A stretch of 39,668 nt of DNA from a virus, in IMG/VR virus record IMGVR_UViG_3300010413_000081, positions 1-39,668 of that record; one strand, 5' to 3'. A program made the position numbers and the translations under genes. Of this stretch, positions 32,509 through 39,668 are shown piece after piece; the first letter of the stretch is position 1, and each line of letters begins with the position of its first letter. The notes under the pieces are model-generated. The model ran no database searches. It worked only from the letters and a program-made list of their open reading frames with translations, and was not told the DNA's origin.

Positions 32509-32975
32509 AAGGTCCCCTCACTCGATGCGAACTCGGCATCGCCGCCCATGCTTAACACCAGCTCCATAAATCGAAGTTGCGCCACTTCTCGCGGCGTTCC
32601 TCGGTAGACCCAGCCCGCCGCCTTAATCTCACGTGCGACGAACTGCCCGAGAACGTGGCCGACGTGTTCCTCGCGAATCAATACCGGACGAATGCCGATA
32701 AGGTCCGACGATTTTATTTGCTTGTTCATTGCCTCCGACTCGTTGCATAGCCCCCAGCGTAGAAACGATCCATTGTTGAGCGTCCCGGCCCCTACATTGT
32801 TACGCCACAGTCGAACGCCCTTACGCGACGCCTCGAGACGGACCCGCGTTTGTACCGCTATTTCGCCCTCGCCAGGTGCGGACGTCGGCCCATCGAAAAC
32901 GCCTAACTCGTTTCGTAGGTCGATTAATGCCTCTTTAGGTATGCCCCATCGAGCGGCCCATAATGTTAATTGCAT
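32505..32975 (-). CDS. VRR-NUC nuclease
   Basis: A 156-residue protein from ATG 32975 (GGGG 8 bases upstream); a longer frame to 33041 belongs to the preceding small gene. LWRNNVGAG, then KSSDLIGIRPVL (catalytic-type Asp), FVAREIKAAGW (ExK), and QLRFMELVLSMGG (Q...GG) give the VRR-NUC version of the PD-(D/E)XK fold. In phages this is a structure-specific or Holliday-junction-type nuclease acting in replication or packaging. It lies between the helicase and SLOG genes. Confidence 0.85.
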   Translation of the reverse strand: MQLTLWAARWGIPKEALIDLRNELGVFDGPTSAPGEGEIAVQTRVRLEASRKGVRLWRNNVGAGTLNNGSFLRWGLCNESEAMNKQIKSSDLIGIRPVLIREEHVGHVLGQFVAREIKAAGWVYRGTPREVAQLRFMELVLSMGGDAEFASSEGTL

Positions 32976-33112
32976 AAAGTAAACCCCATTTTTTCCCATT
33001 CGTCGACGGAGTAAATACGCTCCTCGTCGACCACGTAGCAAACGCCCGGAACGATAGCCCGCAGCTCTACGACGGTTCCGTCGTTCGCGATATACGAAGC
33101 ACCTATTTTCAT
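32966..33112 (-). CDS. 48-residue hypothetical protein
   Basis: The ATG at 33112 overlaps the helicase stop (ATGA), and the stop lies 10 bases within the nuclease gene. The product begins MKIGASYIANDGTVVELRAI and continues with VPGVCYVVDEERIYSVDEWE, an alternating pattern suggesting a small SH3-like or OB-like barrel. No family is recognised. It was found by reading the helicase-nuclease gap. Confidence 0.6.
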   Translation of the reverse strand: MKIGASYIANDGTVVELRAIVPGVCYVVDEERIYSVDEWEKMGFTLCN

Positions 33113-34761
33113 TTCGAAATCTCCGCTAGTTTCAGGGTTACACGTTCAGCGAGTGCGATAGCCTCGCCCCTGTTCAATGTTTGCGCCGTCATAACGTCGA
33201 CGCCGAACATATAATAAAAACGTCTATAGCTTTCCGAATCGCTCCGGCCCTCTTGGCGCTGATAGGCGGCCCACCACGCGATGGCGGCGCGTAATGCTTC
33301 CTGGGCCTCTTGCCGTTGAACGTGGCGTTTTAAATGGGCCTTCTGTCCGATAGGGGGGACGCGCTTAGCTACCAACTCGGCCGCATATTGCGCGGGTGCC
33401 ATATCGACCCTAGCGATCTCCCCGCGCATCCTGGCCAAGACGTCGGCGTCTAGTTCGATAAGGTCCCCGTCGACAAACTCAGGGCCCCCGCGTTCGATAA
33501 TTGCGGGCACGTGCCCGCAAAATGGGCAAGCGTTATAAACGCGCTCATATACCGCCGTACATTTAGGGCATGAACGAACCGGGATGGCCTCGTCGTCTTT
33601 ATCCCTCGCGCGCTTCTCTCTTGCGTCCAAGGTCATTCGTCGCGAGGCATCCGGCAACCCGTGGCGGATAACATTACCCACGTGGTCGATAATAACCGCG
33701 ACGTCCTTACCGTCCAGGAGACGAAGCGCGCGGCCGAATTGTTGAACGTATAGCCCGAACGACTCCGTAGGACGCGCCATCGATACGACTTCGATAGCGG
33801 GAAGGTCAAAGCCCTCGCCGAATAAATCCACGTTAACGAGCTGCAGCAACTCACGACGACGGAAACGTCGGATTGTCTCTATGCGTTCGGCGTCTGGCGT
33901 TTCTGCACTCAGCGCCGCCGCGGGAATGCCCGCCGCGTTAAATGCCGCGGCTACGTCGTGAGCGGTAGCGACGTCCGGAACGAATGTAACGCCGAGTTTA
34001 CCGGGCGCGATTCTCAGATAATGCGCGACAATATCGCCAACGACTCGGGACTTGCGAATCGCGTCGACCATTGCCGCGTGTTTAAAATCTCCGGTCGTAT
34101 CGCTTACCGGCACGGCTTCGCGGTGGAAATCAGACGGCGGGGCGAATATGCGATAATCGGTTAGGTAACCGCCGTCGATCAATTCGCGCATAGATGGGCC
34201 GACGACCATAGTATCGAACAGCCCGTCCGCATGACGGCCTAGCCCTTTCCCGTCCGCTCTTTCCGGCGTAGCCGTAACGCCTAACCCGCGCGCCTTTTTA
34301 AATAACTTCGCGGCCTTGCCCCATTTGTTTCCAGCTAATACGTGGTGCGCCTCATCCTGGACCCATAGCGAGACATTATCCGACCATCGCGCATCGACTC
34401 GGCCCGGGCGGATGAGCGTATCGACCCCGGCCACGCCTACCCACGACTTAGGGTCGTAGTAGTTGCGCCCGACTTCCTCCATGTGGAGACGAACGGCGAG
34501 GCGAATTACATTAGTCGGCCCTATGATCCTATGCTTAACCTCATCACGAGCGAGCGCTAGCGATATTTGAGTAACTAGCTCCTGGCGGTGCGCAATAGCG
34601 CAAGCCGCCCCGTCGTGTTCCCGAATAACGTCGGAAAATATAACGGTCTTACCGCCGCCCGTAGGCAACACGCCTAAAACGTTTTCGCAACCGTTCGCCC
34701 ACTCGTTATAGATGCAGGTTTTTAGGTCTCGTTGGTAGGGTCTTAGATTTATGCTTGACAT
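33109..34761 (-). CDS. DEAH-box superfamily 2 DNA helicase
   Basis: A 550-residue helicase. Walker A TGGGKT (34-39), VQDEAHH (DEAH 136-139), TATPER (163-168) and QQFGRALR (340-347) are in the right order for a type III restriction enzyme/UvrB-like helicase. SCPKC...ACPFCGH (Cys 398, 401, 412, 415) is a zinc ribbon. A C-terminal region from about residue 430 is helical and basic. It probably unwinds DNA in replication or recombination. ATG 34761 has no Shine-Dalgarno and lies 7 bases from the -10 box, so the message may be leaderless. First gene of the leftward early unit. Confidence 0.9.
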   Translation of the reverse strand: MSSINLRPYQRDLKTCIYNEWANGCENVLGVLPTGGGKTVIFSDVIREHDGAACAIAHRQELVTQISLALARDEVKHRIIGPTNVIRLAVRLHMEEVGRNYYDPKSWVGVAGVDTLIRPGRVDARWSDNVSLWVQDEAHHVLAGNKWGKAAKLFKKARGLGVTATPERADGKGLGRHADGLFDTMVVGPSMRELIDGGYLTDYRIFAPPSDFHREAVPVSDTTGDFKHAAMVDAIRKSRVVGDIVAHYLRIAPGKLGVTFVPDVATAHDVAAAFNAAGIPAAALSAETPDAERIETIRRFRRRELLQLVNVDLFGEGFDLPAIEVVSMARPTESFGLYVQQFGRALRLLDGKDVAVIIDHVGNVIRHGLPDASRRMTLDAREKRARDKDDEAIPVRSCPKCTAVYERVYNACPFCGHVPAIIERGGPEFVDGDLIELDADVLARMRGEIARVDMAPAQYAAELVAKRVPPIGQKAHLKRHVQRQEAQEALRAAIAWWAAYQRQEGRSDSESYRRFYYMFGVDVMTAQTLNRGEAIALAERVTLKLAEISK

Positions 34762-34784
34762 GGGGTTATATTATCCGCTAATGT
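34755..34784 (+). promoter_or_regulatory. Rightward promoter facing the helicase promoter, candidate
   Basis: TTGACA (34755-34760), an 18-base spacer and TAATGT (34779-34784). It would drive the rightward replication genes. Its -10 falls within the spacer of the opposite promoter, so the two overlap and could exclude each other. Confidence 0.45.
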
Positions 34785-34796
34785 GTAAAGCGTCAA
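34768..34796 (-). promoter_or_regulatory. Helicase (leftward early) promoter with operator-like motif
   Basis: TTGACG (34791-34796), a 17-base spacer and TAATAT (34768-34773) on the minus strand. It contains TACACATTAGCGGATAA (34771-34787), matching the 17-mer at 18599. The start of transcription is expected at the A of ATG 34761. Confidence 0.7.
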
Positions 34797-34818
34797 CAAC
34801 AAACGAGGAATGTTCGAA

Positions 34819-35634
34819 ATGAGTAACACGATTTCTTTTAACGTCGACATGAGCGAGGAAGGCATCGCGCAGGCGATTAGCTACCTTACCCGCCTGTCGC
34901 TGAATTCTTCCGCCGCTGTTCTTACCGTCGCGGCTCCGGCCGTCACCGTCGCCGAAACCCCAGCGAACGCAAATACCGCCCCGGCAGGTGCAGACCCCGA
35001 GGAGGAGTTTAACCAAAACGCCCCCGCCGTCGATTCCGCCGGTACCCCGTGGGACGGTCGCATCCATAGCGAGAATAAGACGCTCAACAAGGATAAGACG
35101 TGGCGCAATAAGCGCGGCGTCGACCCGGCTATCGTTTCGCAGGTTATGGACGAATTGCGCGGAGTCTCCGCTACCGGCGTCCCCGAGGCGGCTCGTCAAA
35201 TCGTGTCCCAATCTCCCGACGTCCCCGCCCCGGCGGTATCCGCGCCTCCGGCTCCCCCGGCTCCCGTAGCTCCACCTCCGGCGCCCCCCGCCCCGGCGGC
35301 CGATGTGCGCTATAAGCACGGCGATCAGTTTTTCACATACGCCCAATTGAAATCCGCCGATTGGACCGACGAACAGATCAACAGCCTCGAGCGTGAGACC
35401 GCGGCCCCGGCTCCGGGCCCTGCCCCCACCCCGGCGGCGGCTATGACTTTCGCAGAGGTAATGTACAAGATTAACACCACCGGAATGTCTATCTCCGACG
35501 TCGTTAATCCGAAAGTGGCGGAGATCGCGGCCCGAATGGGTAAACCTGAGGTTACGAGTATCGCTCTCCTCGCGTCCCCGGCTAACGCGGCTATTCTTTC
35601 GGCCGTCGTTTCTGCCCTTTGGCCGAGTGCGTAG
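34819..35634 (+). CDS. Pro/Ala-rich phage protein upstream of DUF2800
   Basis: A 271-residue protein. The ATG at 34819 is favoured because GAGG lies about 10 bases upstream; an ATG at 34810 would sit on the RBS. VDSAGTPWDGRIHSENKT followed by WRNKRGVD (about residues 71-103) is a short motif common in phage replication regions. Two Pro/Ala linkers flank YKHGDQFFTYAQLKSADWTD (about 165-184), a module repeated at the end of the DUF2815 protein. The C-terminus is helical. It may be an accessory protein of the DNA replication machinery; the function is unknown. Confidence 0.75.
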   Translation: MSNTISFNVDMSEEGIAQAISYLTRLSLNSSAAVLTVAAPAVTVAETPANANTAPAGADPEEEFNQNAPAVDSAGTPWDGRIHSENKTLNKDKTWRNKRGVDPAIVSQVMDELRGVSATGVPEAARQIVSQSPDVPAPAVSAPPAPPAPVAPPPAPPAPAADVRYKHGDQFFTYAQLKSADWTDEQINSLERETAAPAPGPAPTPAAAMTFAEVMYKINTTGMSISDVVNPKVAEIAARMGKPEVTSIALLASPANAAILSAVVSALWPSA

Positions 35635-35635
35635 T

Positions 35636-36787
35636 ATGGCCGCGCACTCTCCAATAGGGGGCTCTAACGCTAACGCATGGTCCCGATGCGGGGACTACGT
35701 TATGCAAAACGCCGCGCTCCCCCCGGAAGAGCCCCGCCAAGACGCACGGGACGGAACCGCCGCCCACGAAATCGGCGCTGATTTGATACGCGCCGCCGCC
35801 GTGGGCCGGTTCCTAACCTGGTCGGACTTCGAGGGGAAGACCGCCGAGGATGGGACGCCATATACGGAGGAAATGTTCGAGGCGGCCCAGCTCTACGCCG
35901 AAGACGTGGGAGCAGTTATGCGGGAGTCGGGGATATTCGGCGGCCCTAACTTGTTGGTAGAGACCACGTTGCCGGCGGCCAGGATACACGAGGCCGCATT
36001 CGGTACGAGCGACGCGGCCCTCTATTGGCTAACTCAAGGCCGGCTGTATCTATGGGACTTCAAATTCGGGCATCGATACGTAGACCCGTTCGAGAATATG
36101 CAAGGCGTTTTTTATTTCGCCGCGCTATTCGACCATTTCGGAATAGACGGGTTAACCGATCAATACCTGGAGGTAGAGTTTCGAATCGTCCAGCCTCGTT
36201 CGTATCATCGAGACGGGCCGATCCGGATTTGGCGAACAACGGCGGCGGAACTGCGGCCTATGTTTAACCAACTCGAAGCCGCCGCGGCCGAACAATTCTC
36301 GGCGGACCCGCAGGCCCGCACGGGTAGCCACTGCGCCGACTGTCGGGCGCGGCTATCGTGCGCGGCGTCGTTGCAAGCAGGGGCGTCACTTTACGAAGTG
36401 GCAACCTCGGCGCAATCGTTCGACCTTAACCCGACGGCGCTCGGCCTCCAGGCGCAAATAATCAAGCGGGCGCTTGAGCATTTGACGGCGTTGGATACCG
36501 CGATCGATGAGCAACTGTTCGCCAGTATCCGAGGCGGTAAGAGTGTCCCGGGCTGGGGCGTGGAACAGACTTACGGCCGCTCCGCGTGGGTTTGTAGCGT
36601 CGAGGATGCTATCGCCGTCGGCGCGGCATTCGGTAAGGAGATCGGGAAACGGGGCGTTATGACCCCTAACCAAGCGATTAAGGCCGGAGTCCCGAAGGAA
36701 ATAATCGATTCGCTGAGCGTACGAAACGCCAGCGGTTTTAAAATCGTCCCCGAAGATGGGGCCAAAGTAGCGAGGATCTTTAAATGA
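35636..36787 (+). CDS. DUF2800 RecB-like nuclease
   Basis: A 383-residue protein from ATG 35636, one base after the upstream stop. GTAAHEIGADLI (about residues 40-51), LYLWDFKFGH (about 135-144, the DxK of the PD-(D/E)XK site) and MQGVFYFAAL give a RecB/Cas4-like nuclease. SHCADCRARLSC near 232-243 plus an N-terminal Cys (18) fit an iron-sulfur cluster. DUF2800 is the family name. It probably processes DNA ends with the DUF2815 protein that follows. Confidence 0.88.
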   Translation: MAAHSPIGGSNANAWSRCGDYVMQNAALPPEEPRQDARDGTAAHEIGADLIRAAAVGRFLTWSDFEGKTAEDGTPYTEEMFEAAQLYAEDVGAVMRESGIFGGPNLLVETTLPAARIHEAAFGTSDAALYWLTQGRLYLWDFKFGHRYVDPFENMQGVFYFAALFDHFGIDGLTDQYLEVEFRIVQPRSYHRDGPIRIWRTTAAELRPMFNQLEAAAAEQFSADPQARTGSHCADCRARLSCAASLQAGASLYEVATSAQSFDLNPTALGLQAQIIKRALEHLTALDTAIDEQLFASIRGGKSVPGWGVEQTYGRSAWVCSVEDAIAVGAAFGKEIGKRGVMTPNQAIKAGVPKEIIDSLSVRNASGFKIVPEDGAKVARIFK

Positions 36788-37620
36788 CCGACATTCTTAC
36801 ACCTGTCGCCCGCCTGGTTGGTGGCCATCCGATGCGCCAGAATCCGAAGACCGACGACGACGGTAACCCCCGTCTCGGCGCCGACGGAATGCCCATGACC
36901 GAGGCATACGTTGGGATCGCCATCCCGAAGAATGGGGAGGCCCATTGGAATCAAACCGCATGGGGCCGCCAGATTTGGGATCAAGCCCTGAAGGATTGGC
37001 CGAACGGCCAATATAACTCCCCCATGTTCGCGTGGAAGATTGTAGACGGGGACTCGGCGGTCCCTAATAAGCGCAACGTGGCGCCGAATACTCGAGAAGG
37101 CTATCCGGGCCACTGGATTATTAACGCGTCGACGTCGCTCCCCATCAAGTGCTACCACGTAGGCCGCTACGACCCGACCCAACAGATCCAAAACGAAAAA
37201 GAGATCAAGCCGGGCGACTATTGCCGCGTTCTGCTCCAGGTTCGCGGTAACGGTGCCACGGGCAACAACACCCCGGGGCTCTATATGAATCCTACGCTAT
37301 TCGAGCTCTCGAGAGCGGGGATCGAGATCGTCCTATCCTCGGGCCCGTCTGCGGCCGACGCGTTCGGCGCCGCCGCTCCGGTACTGCCCGCCGGGGCTCT
37401 CGTGGATACGGCTATCACGGCCCCGGCCCCAGTGTCGACGACGCCCACCCCGCCAGCGGTGGCACCCGCCGCTCCGGCTACGGATTTCCTCAACCCGGCG
37501 CCGCCCCCGCCCGCTGCAGCCGCCCCGAAGCTCTATAACGTGAACGGACAGCAATACACCGCCGCGCAGCTCTTGGCGGCGAAATGGACCCAGGCGCAGA
37601 TCGACGCGCTCGGGCAGTAA
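36784..37620 (+). CDS. DUF2815 ssDNA-binding-like protein
   Basis: A 278-residue protein starting at an ATG overlapping the DUF2800 stop (ATGA). Residues about 40-175 match DUF2815: PKNGEAHWNQTAWG, GHWIINASTSLPIKCYHV, EIKPGDYCRVLLQVRGN and NTPGLYMNPTLFELSR. The family is thought to bind single-stranded DNA and lies next to DUF2800 nucleases and polymerases. The last part is a Pro/Ala-rich linker and then YNVNGQQYTAAQLLAAKWTQ. That end may act like the protein-docking tail of SSB. Followed by a hairpin before the polymerase. Confidence 0.88.
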   Translation: MTDILTPVARLVGGHPMRQNPKTDDDGNPRLGADGMPMTEAYVGIAIPKNGEAHWNQTAWGRQIWDQALKDWPNGQYNSPMFAWKIVDGDSAVPNKRNVAPNTREGYPGHWIINASTSLPIKCYHVGRYDPTQQIQNEKEIKPGDYCRVLLQVRGNGATGNNTPGLYMNPTLFELSRAGIEIVLSSGPSAADAFGAAAPVLPAGALVDTAITAPAPVSTTPTPPAVAPAAPATDFLNPAPPPPAAAAPKLYNVNGQQYTAAQLLAAKWTQAQIDALGQ

Positions 37621-37631
37621 GAAATCAACCG

Positions 37632-37652
37632 GCGGGGCTTCGGCCCCGCTTT
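37632..37652 (+). terminator. UUCG-capped hairpin between DUF2815 and polymerase genes
   Basis: GCGGGGC (37632-37638), TTCG, GCCCCGC (37643-37649), then only three T. The perfect 7-base-pair stem with a very stable tetraloop may attenuate transcription or protect the upstream mRNA. The short T run and the RBS GGGGG just after it argue against full termination. Confidence 0.5.
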
Positions 37653-37661
37653 GGGGGATAT

Positions 37662-39668
37662 ATGAGAAGAATACCCGCCGGCGTCGGCTACGCTACCGAA
37701 CTCCCGGATATGGACTTCGAGACCTATAGCGAGGCCGGGCTCGTATGGGACGAAGAGGGCCAGAAGTGGACAAACCCGAAGGGCTCGACGAAGGGCAGCA
37801 TTTCTGCCGTTGGGGCTGCCGCATACGCCGCGCACCCGTCTACGGAGGTCCTATCCCTAGCATATGACTTGAAAGACGGCCTCGGCCCGCGTATGTGGGT
37901 CCCGTGGATGCCGCCGCCGGTGGAGTTATTCGAGCATTTCCAACGCGGGGGGCTAATCGAGGCGTGGAACTGTCAATTCGAATATTGGATATGGCACTTC
38001 GTCTGCAATCGCCGCATGGGCTGGCCGGCTATCCATATTCGTAGCCTACGCGACGCAATGGCCAAGAGCCGCGCCTTCGGGCTACCAGGGGCACTCGGCA
38101 AGGCTGCGGAGGTAACGGGCGCCTCGGTCAAGAAGGATAAAGACGGCGACCGCTTGATCAAAAAGTTCAGCATCCCCCGAAAGCCCACGAAAACGGACCC
38201 GAGCCGACGGATACGGCCCGAGGATGATTTCCCGGACTTCGGGAACTTCAACGGCTACAACATTACGGACATTCGAGCCGAGGCCGCCGTTTCGATGCTC
38301 TGTCCAGACCTCAACGAAGACGAGCAAGAATTCGAGATCCTAACCCGCGAGTGTAACGCCCGCGGCGTATGGGTAGACCTTGAGACGGTCCGCGCCGGCG
38401 TGGCCATACTCGACCAAGCCCTCGTTAAATATAGCGGCGAACTGTCGGTAATAACGGGCGGCGCGGTTAACAGCCCTTCAGAGATCGCCAAGTTAACCAC
38501 CTGGCTCCAGGGGCAGGGCGTCCCCGTTAAATCTCTCGACGCCGACGCGATCGAGCAACTATTAGCGCTCCCCCATATCGTCGGGCCGGTTCGTCGGGTT
38601 TTGGAGATCCGACAACTCGCGGGCTCGGCGAGCGTTAAAAAACTCTACGCGATGGAGCGCCAGGCGGTCGACAATCGCGTCCGGGACCTATTCATTTATC
38701 ATGGGGCCCGAACCGGTCGAGATACCGGCGCAGACGTCCAGCCGCAGAACCTACCCAAAGCCGGGCCTCGGCTCAAATGGTGCGACAAGGTTAATGGATG
38801 CGGCAAACCCTACGGCATCCACCGCGACACGTGCCCACACTGTGGAGCGCCCGAAGCCTTCAGCGAGGGGAAGGGCTGGAGCTGGGAGGCGGTGGAACAT
38901 GCGGTCGCGGCGATTCGTACCGGTTCGCTCGAAGATGTCGAGCGCGTATTCGGGGACGCCCTGTTAACTATCTCCGGATGCGTCCGCGGGTTGCTTACGG
39001 CCGCCCCTGGGTGCGATCTAATTTGTTCCGACTACTCGTCTATCGAGGCCGTCGTTACGGCTATGTTAGCCGGGGAACAATGGCGGGTCGATGCGTTCCG
39101 CCGGAAGGAGGATATCTACCTAGTATCCGCCGGACGTATGACGGGCAAGAGCCCCGAATTCTACCGGGAGTACCAAGCCGCCCACGGGTCGAAGCATCCA
39201 GACCGCCAGAAAATAGGTAAGCCCGCAGAGTTGGGCCTCGGTTTTGGCGGATGGGTAACTGCGTGGTATCAATTCGACAAATCCGGCACGTTCAGCGAGG
39301 AAGAGATCAAGCGCAATATAATCGCATGGCGCGAGGCTTCTCCTGCCATCGTAGAGCTATGGGGCGGCCAGGTACGCGGCAAGCCCTGGGCCCCGGAGAG
39401 AAACGAGCTCTATGGGCTCGAGGGCTCGGCTATTGCCGCCGTCCAGAACCCAGGTACTTGCTACGCATACCGCGGCATTACCTACGGCGTTAAAGACGAC
39501 GTTCTTTACTGCCGCCTATTGTCCGGCCGTTTCCTTGCGTACCACCGGCCCCGCTTAACGCCGTCGACACGATGGGAGGGGCAGTTATCCCTATCGTTTG
39601 AGGGGTGGAACAGCAACCCAAAAAGCGGCCCGGTCGGTTGGATCAGAATGGAGACCTACGGTGGGAAG
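37662..39668 (+). CDS. DNA polymerase, family A with proofreading domain (partial)
   Basis: Open for 669 codons to the window edge. Residues 17-23 (MDFETYS) are Exo I, and EAWNCQFEYWIWH (about 100-112) is Exo II of the 3'-5' proofreading domain. From about residue 340 the polymerase starts: FIYHGARTGRDTGADVQPQN, then motif A LICSDYSSIEAVV (about 453-465) and KIGKPAELGLGFGG (O-helix region). Between them is a zinc-ribbon-like insertion, WCDKVNGCGKPYGIHRDTCP then HCG. GGGGG lies 4 bases before the ATG. The C-terminus is not in the window. Confidence 0.93.
   Translation, partial: MRRIPAGVGYATELPDMDFETYSEAGLVWDEEGQKWTNPKGSTKGSISAVGAAAYAAHPSTEVLSLAYDLKDGLGPRMWVPWMPPPVELFEHFQRGGLIEAWNCQFEYWIWHFVCNRRMGWPAIHIRSLRDAMAKSRAFGLPGALGKAAEVTGASVKKDKDGDRLIKKFSIPRKPTKTDPSRRIRPEDDFPDFGNFNGYNITDIRAEAAVSMLCPDLNEDEQEFEILTRECNARGVWVDLETVRAGVAILDQALVKYSGELSVITGGAVNSPSEIAKLTTWLQGQGVPVKSLDADAIEQLLALPHIVGPVRRVLEIRQLAGSASVKKLYAMERQAVDNRVRDLFIYHGARTGRDTGADVQPQNLPKAGPRLKWCDKVNGCGKPYGIHRDTCPHCGAPEAFSEGKGWSWEAVEHAVAAIRTGSLEDVERVFGDALLTISGCVRGLLTAAPGCDLICSDYSSIEAVVTAMLAGEQWRVDAFRRKEDIYLVSAGRMTGKSPEFYREYQAAHGSKHPDRQKIGKPAELGLGFGGWVTAWYQFDKSGTFSEEEIKRNIIAWREASPAIVELWGGQVRGKPWAPERNELYGLEGSAIAAVQNPGTCYAYRGITYGVKDDVLYCRLLSGRFLAYHRPRLTPSTRWEGQLSLSFEGWNSNPKSGPVGWIRMETYGGK

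Noticed and set aside
1-39668. tRNA genes, integrase, transposase or insertion sequences
   Set aside because: None could be recognised on either strand by eye; a tRNA scan would settle the first point.

Overview
The window is part of a tailed bacteriophage genome with a contractile tail (myovirus morphology). It carries a complete head-packaging and capsid module, a Mu-like sheath, tube and baseplate module, and a compact replication and DNA-modification module that runs off the right edge inside a family A DNA polymerase. The DNA is GC-rich with many stop-start overlaps (ATGA, TAATG, TGATG), as expected for a phage of a proteobacterium, possibly beta or gamma. The host cannot be named from the sequence. 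No integrase, transposase, excisionase or CI-like repressor is visible, so the lifestyle is undetermined.

Layout. Positions 1-23116 are one long leftward late unit. From its promoter it reads small terminase, large terminase, DUF1073 portal, MuF-like protein, DUF2213 protease with a nested scaffold, decoration protein, major capsid, a small coiled-coil protein, a 493-residue structural protein and four connector or neck proteins. Next come a DUF2635 protein, sheath, tube, the tail assembly chaperone pair made by a -1 frameshift, tape measure, the Mu gp43-gp48 baseplate series, tail fibre, fibre-assembly-like protein and a partial membrane protein. Positions 23117-23462 are a divergent, AT-rich control region. 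Positions 23463-25786 hold small accessory genes, including a 22-repeat pentapeptide protein. Positions 25859-34761 are a leftward early unit: DEAH helicase, VRR-NUC nuclease, SLOG/DUF2493 protein, cytosine methyltransferase with a long overlapping reading frame, DPPY methyltransferase, a TetR-like HTH protein and an NrS-1-like primase-helicase. It ends at a clear intrinsic terminator. Positions 34819-39668 are a rightward unit: a Pro/Ala-rich protein, DUF2800 RecB-like nuclease, DUF2815 ssDNA-binding-like protein and DNA polymerase.

Working together: the rightward and leftward early units supply DNA synthesis, recombination and methylation, and the late unit supplies packaging and virion assembly. 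Three leftward promoters share an operator-like motif (ACATTATCGGATAA or ACATTAGCGGATAA) lying between -35 and -10. A fourth copy lies inside the late unit. Three start codons sit where a transcript would begin, suggesting leaderless mRNAs.

The points most worth following up are the two-frame coding region in the cytosine methyltransferase gene, the shared operator motif with leaderless promoters, the nested scaffold start, the perfect -1 slippery heptamer, and a short module shared by two replication proteins.
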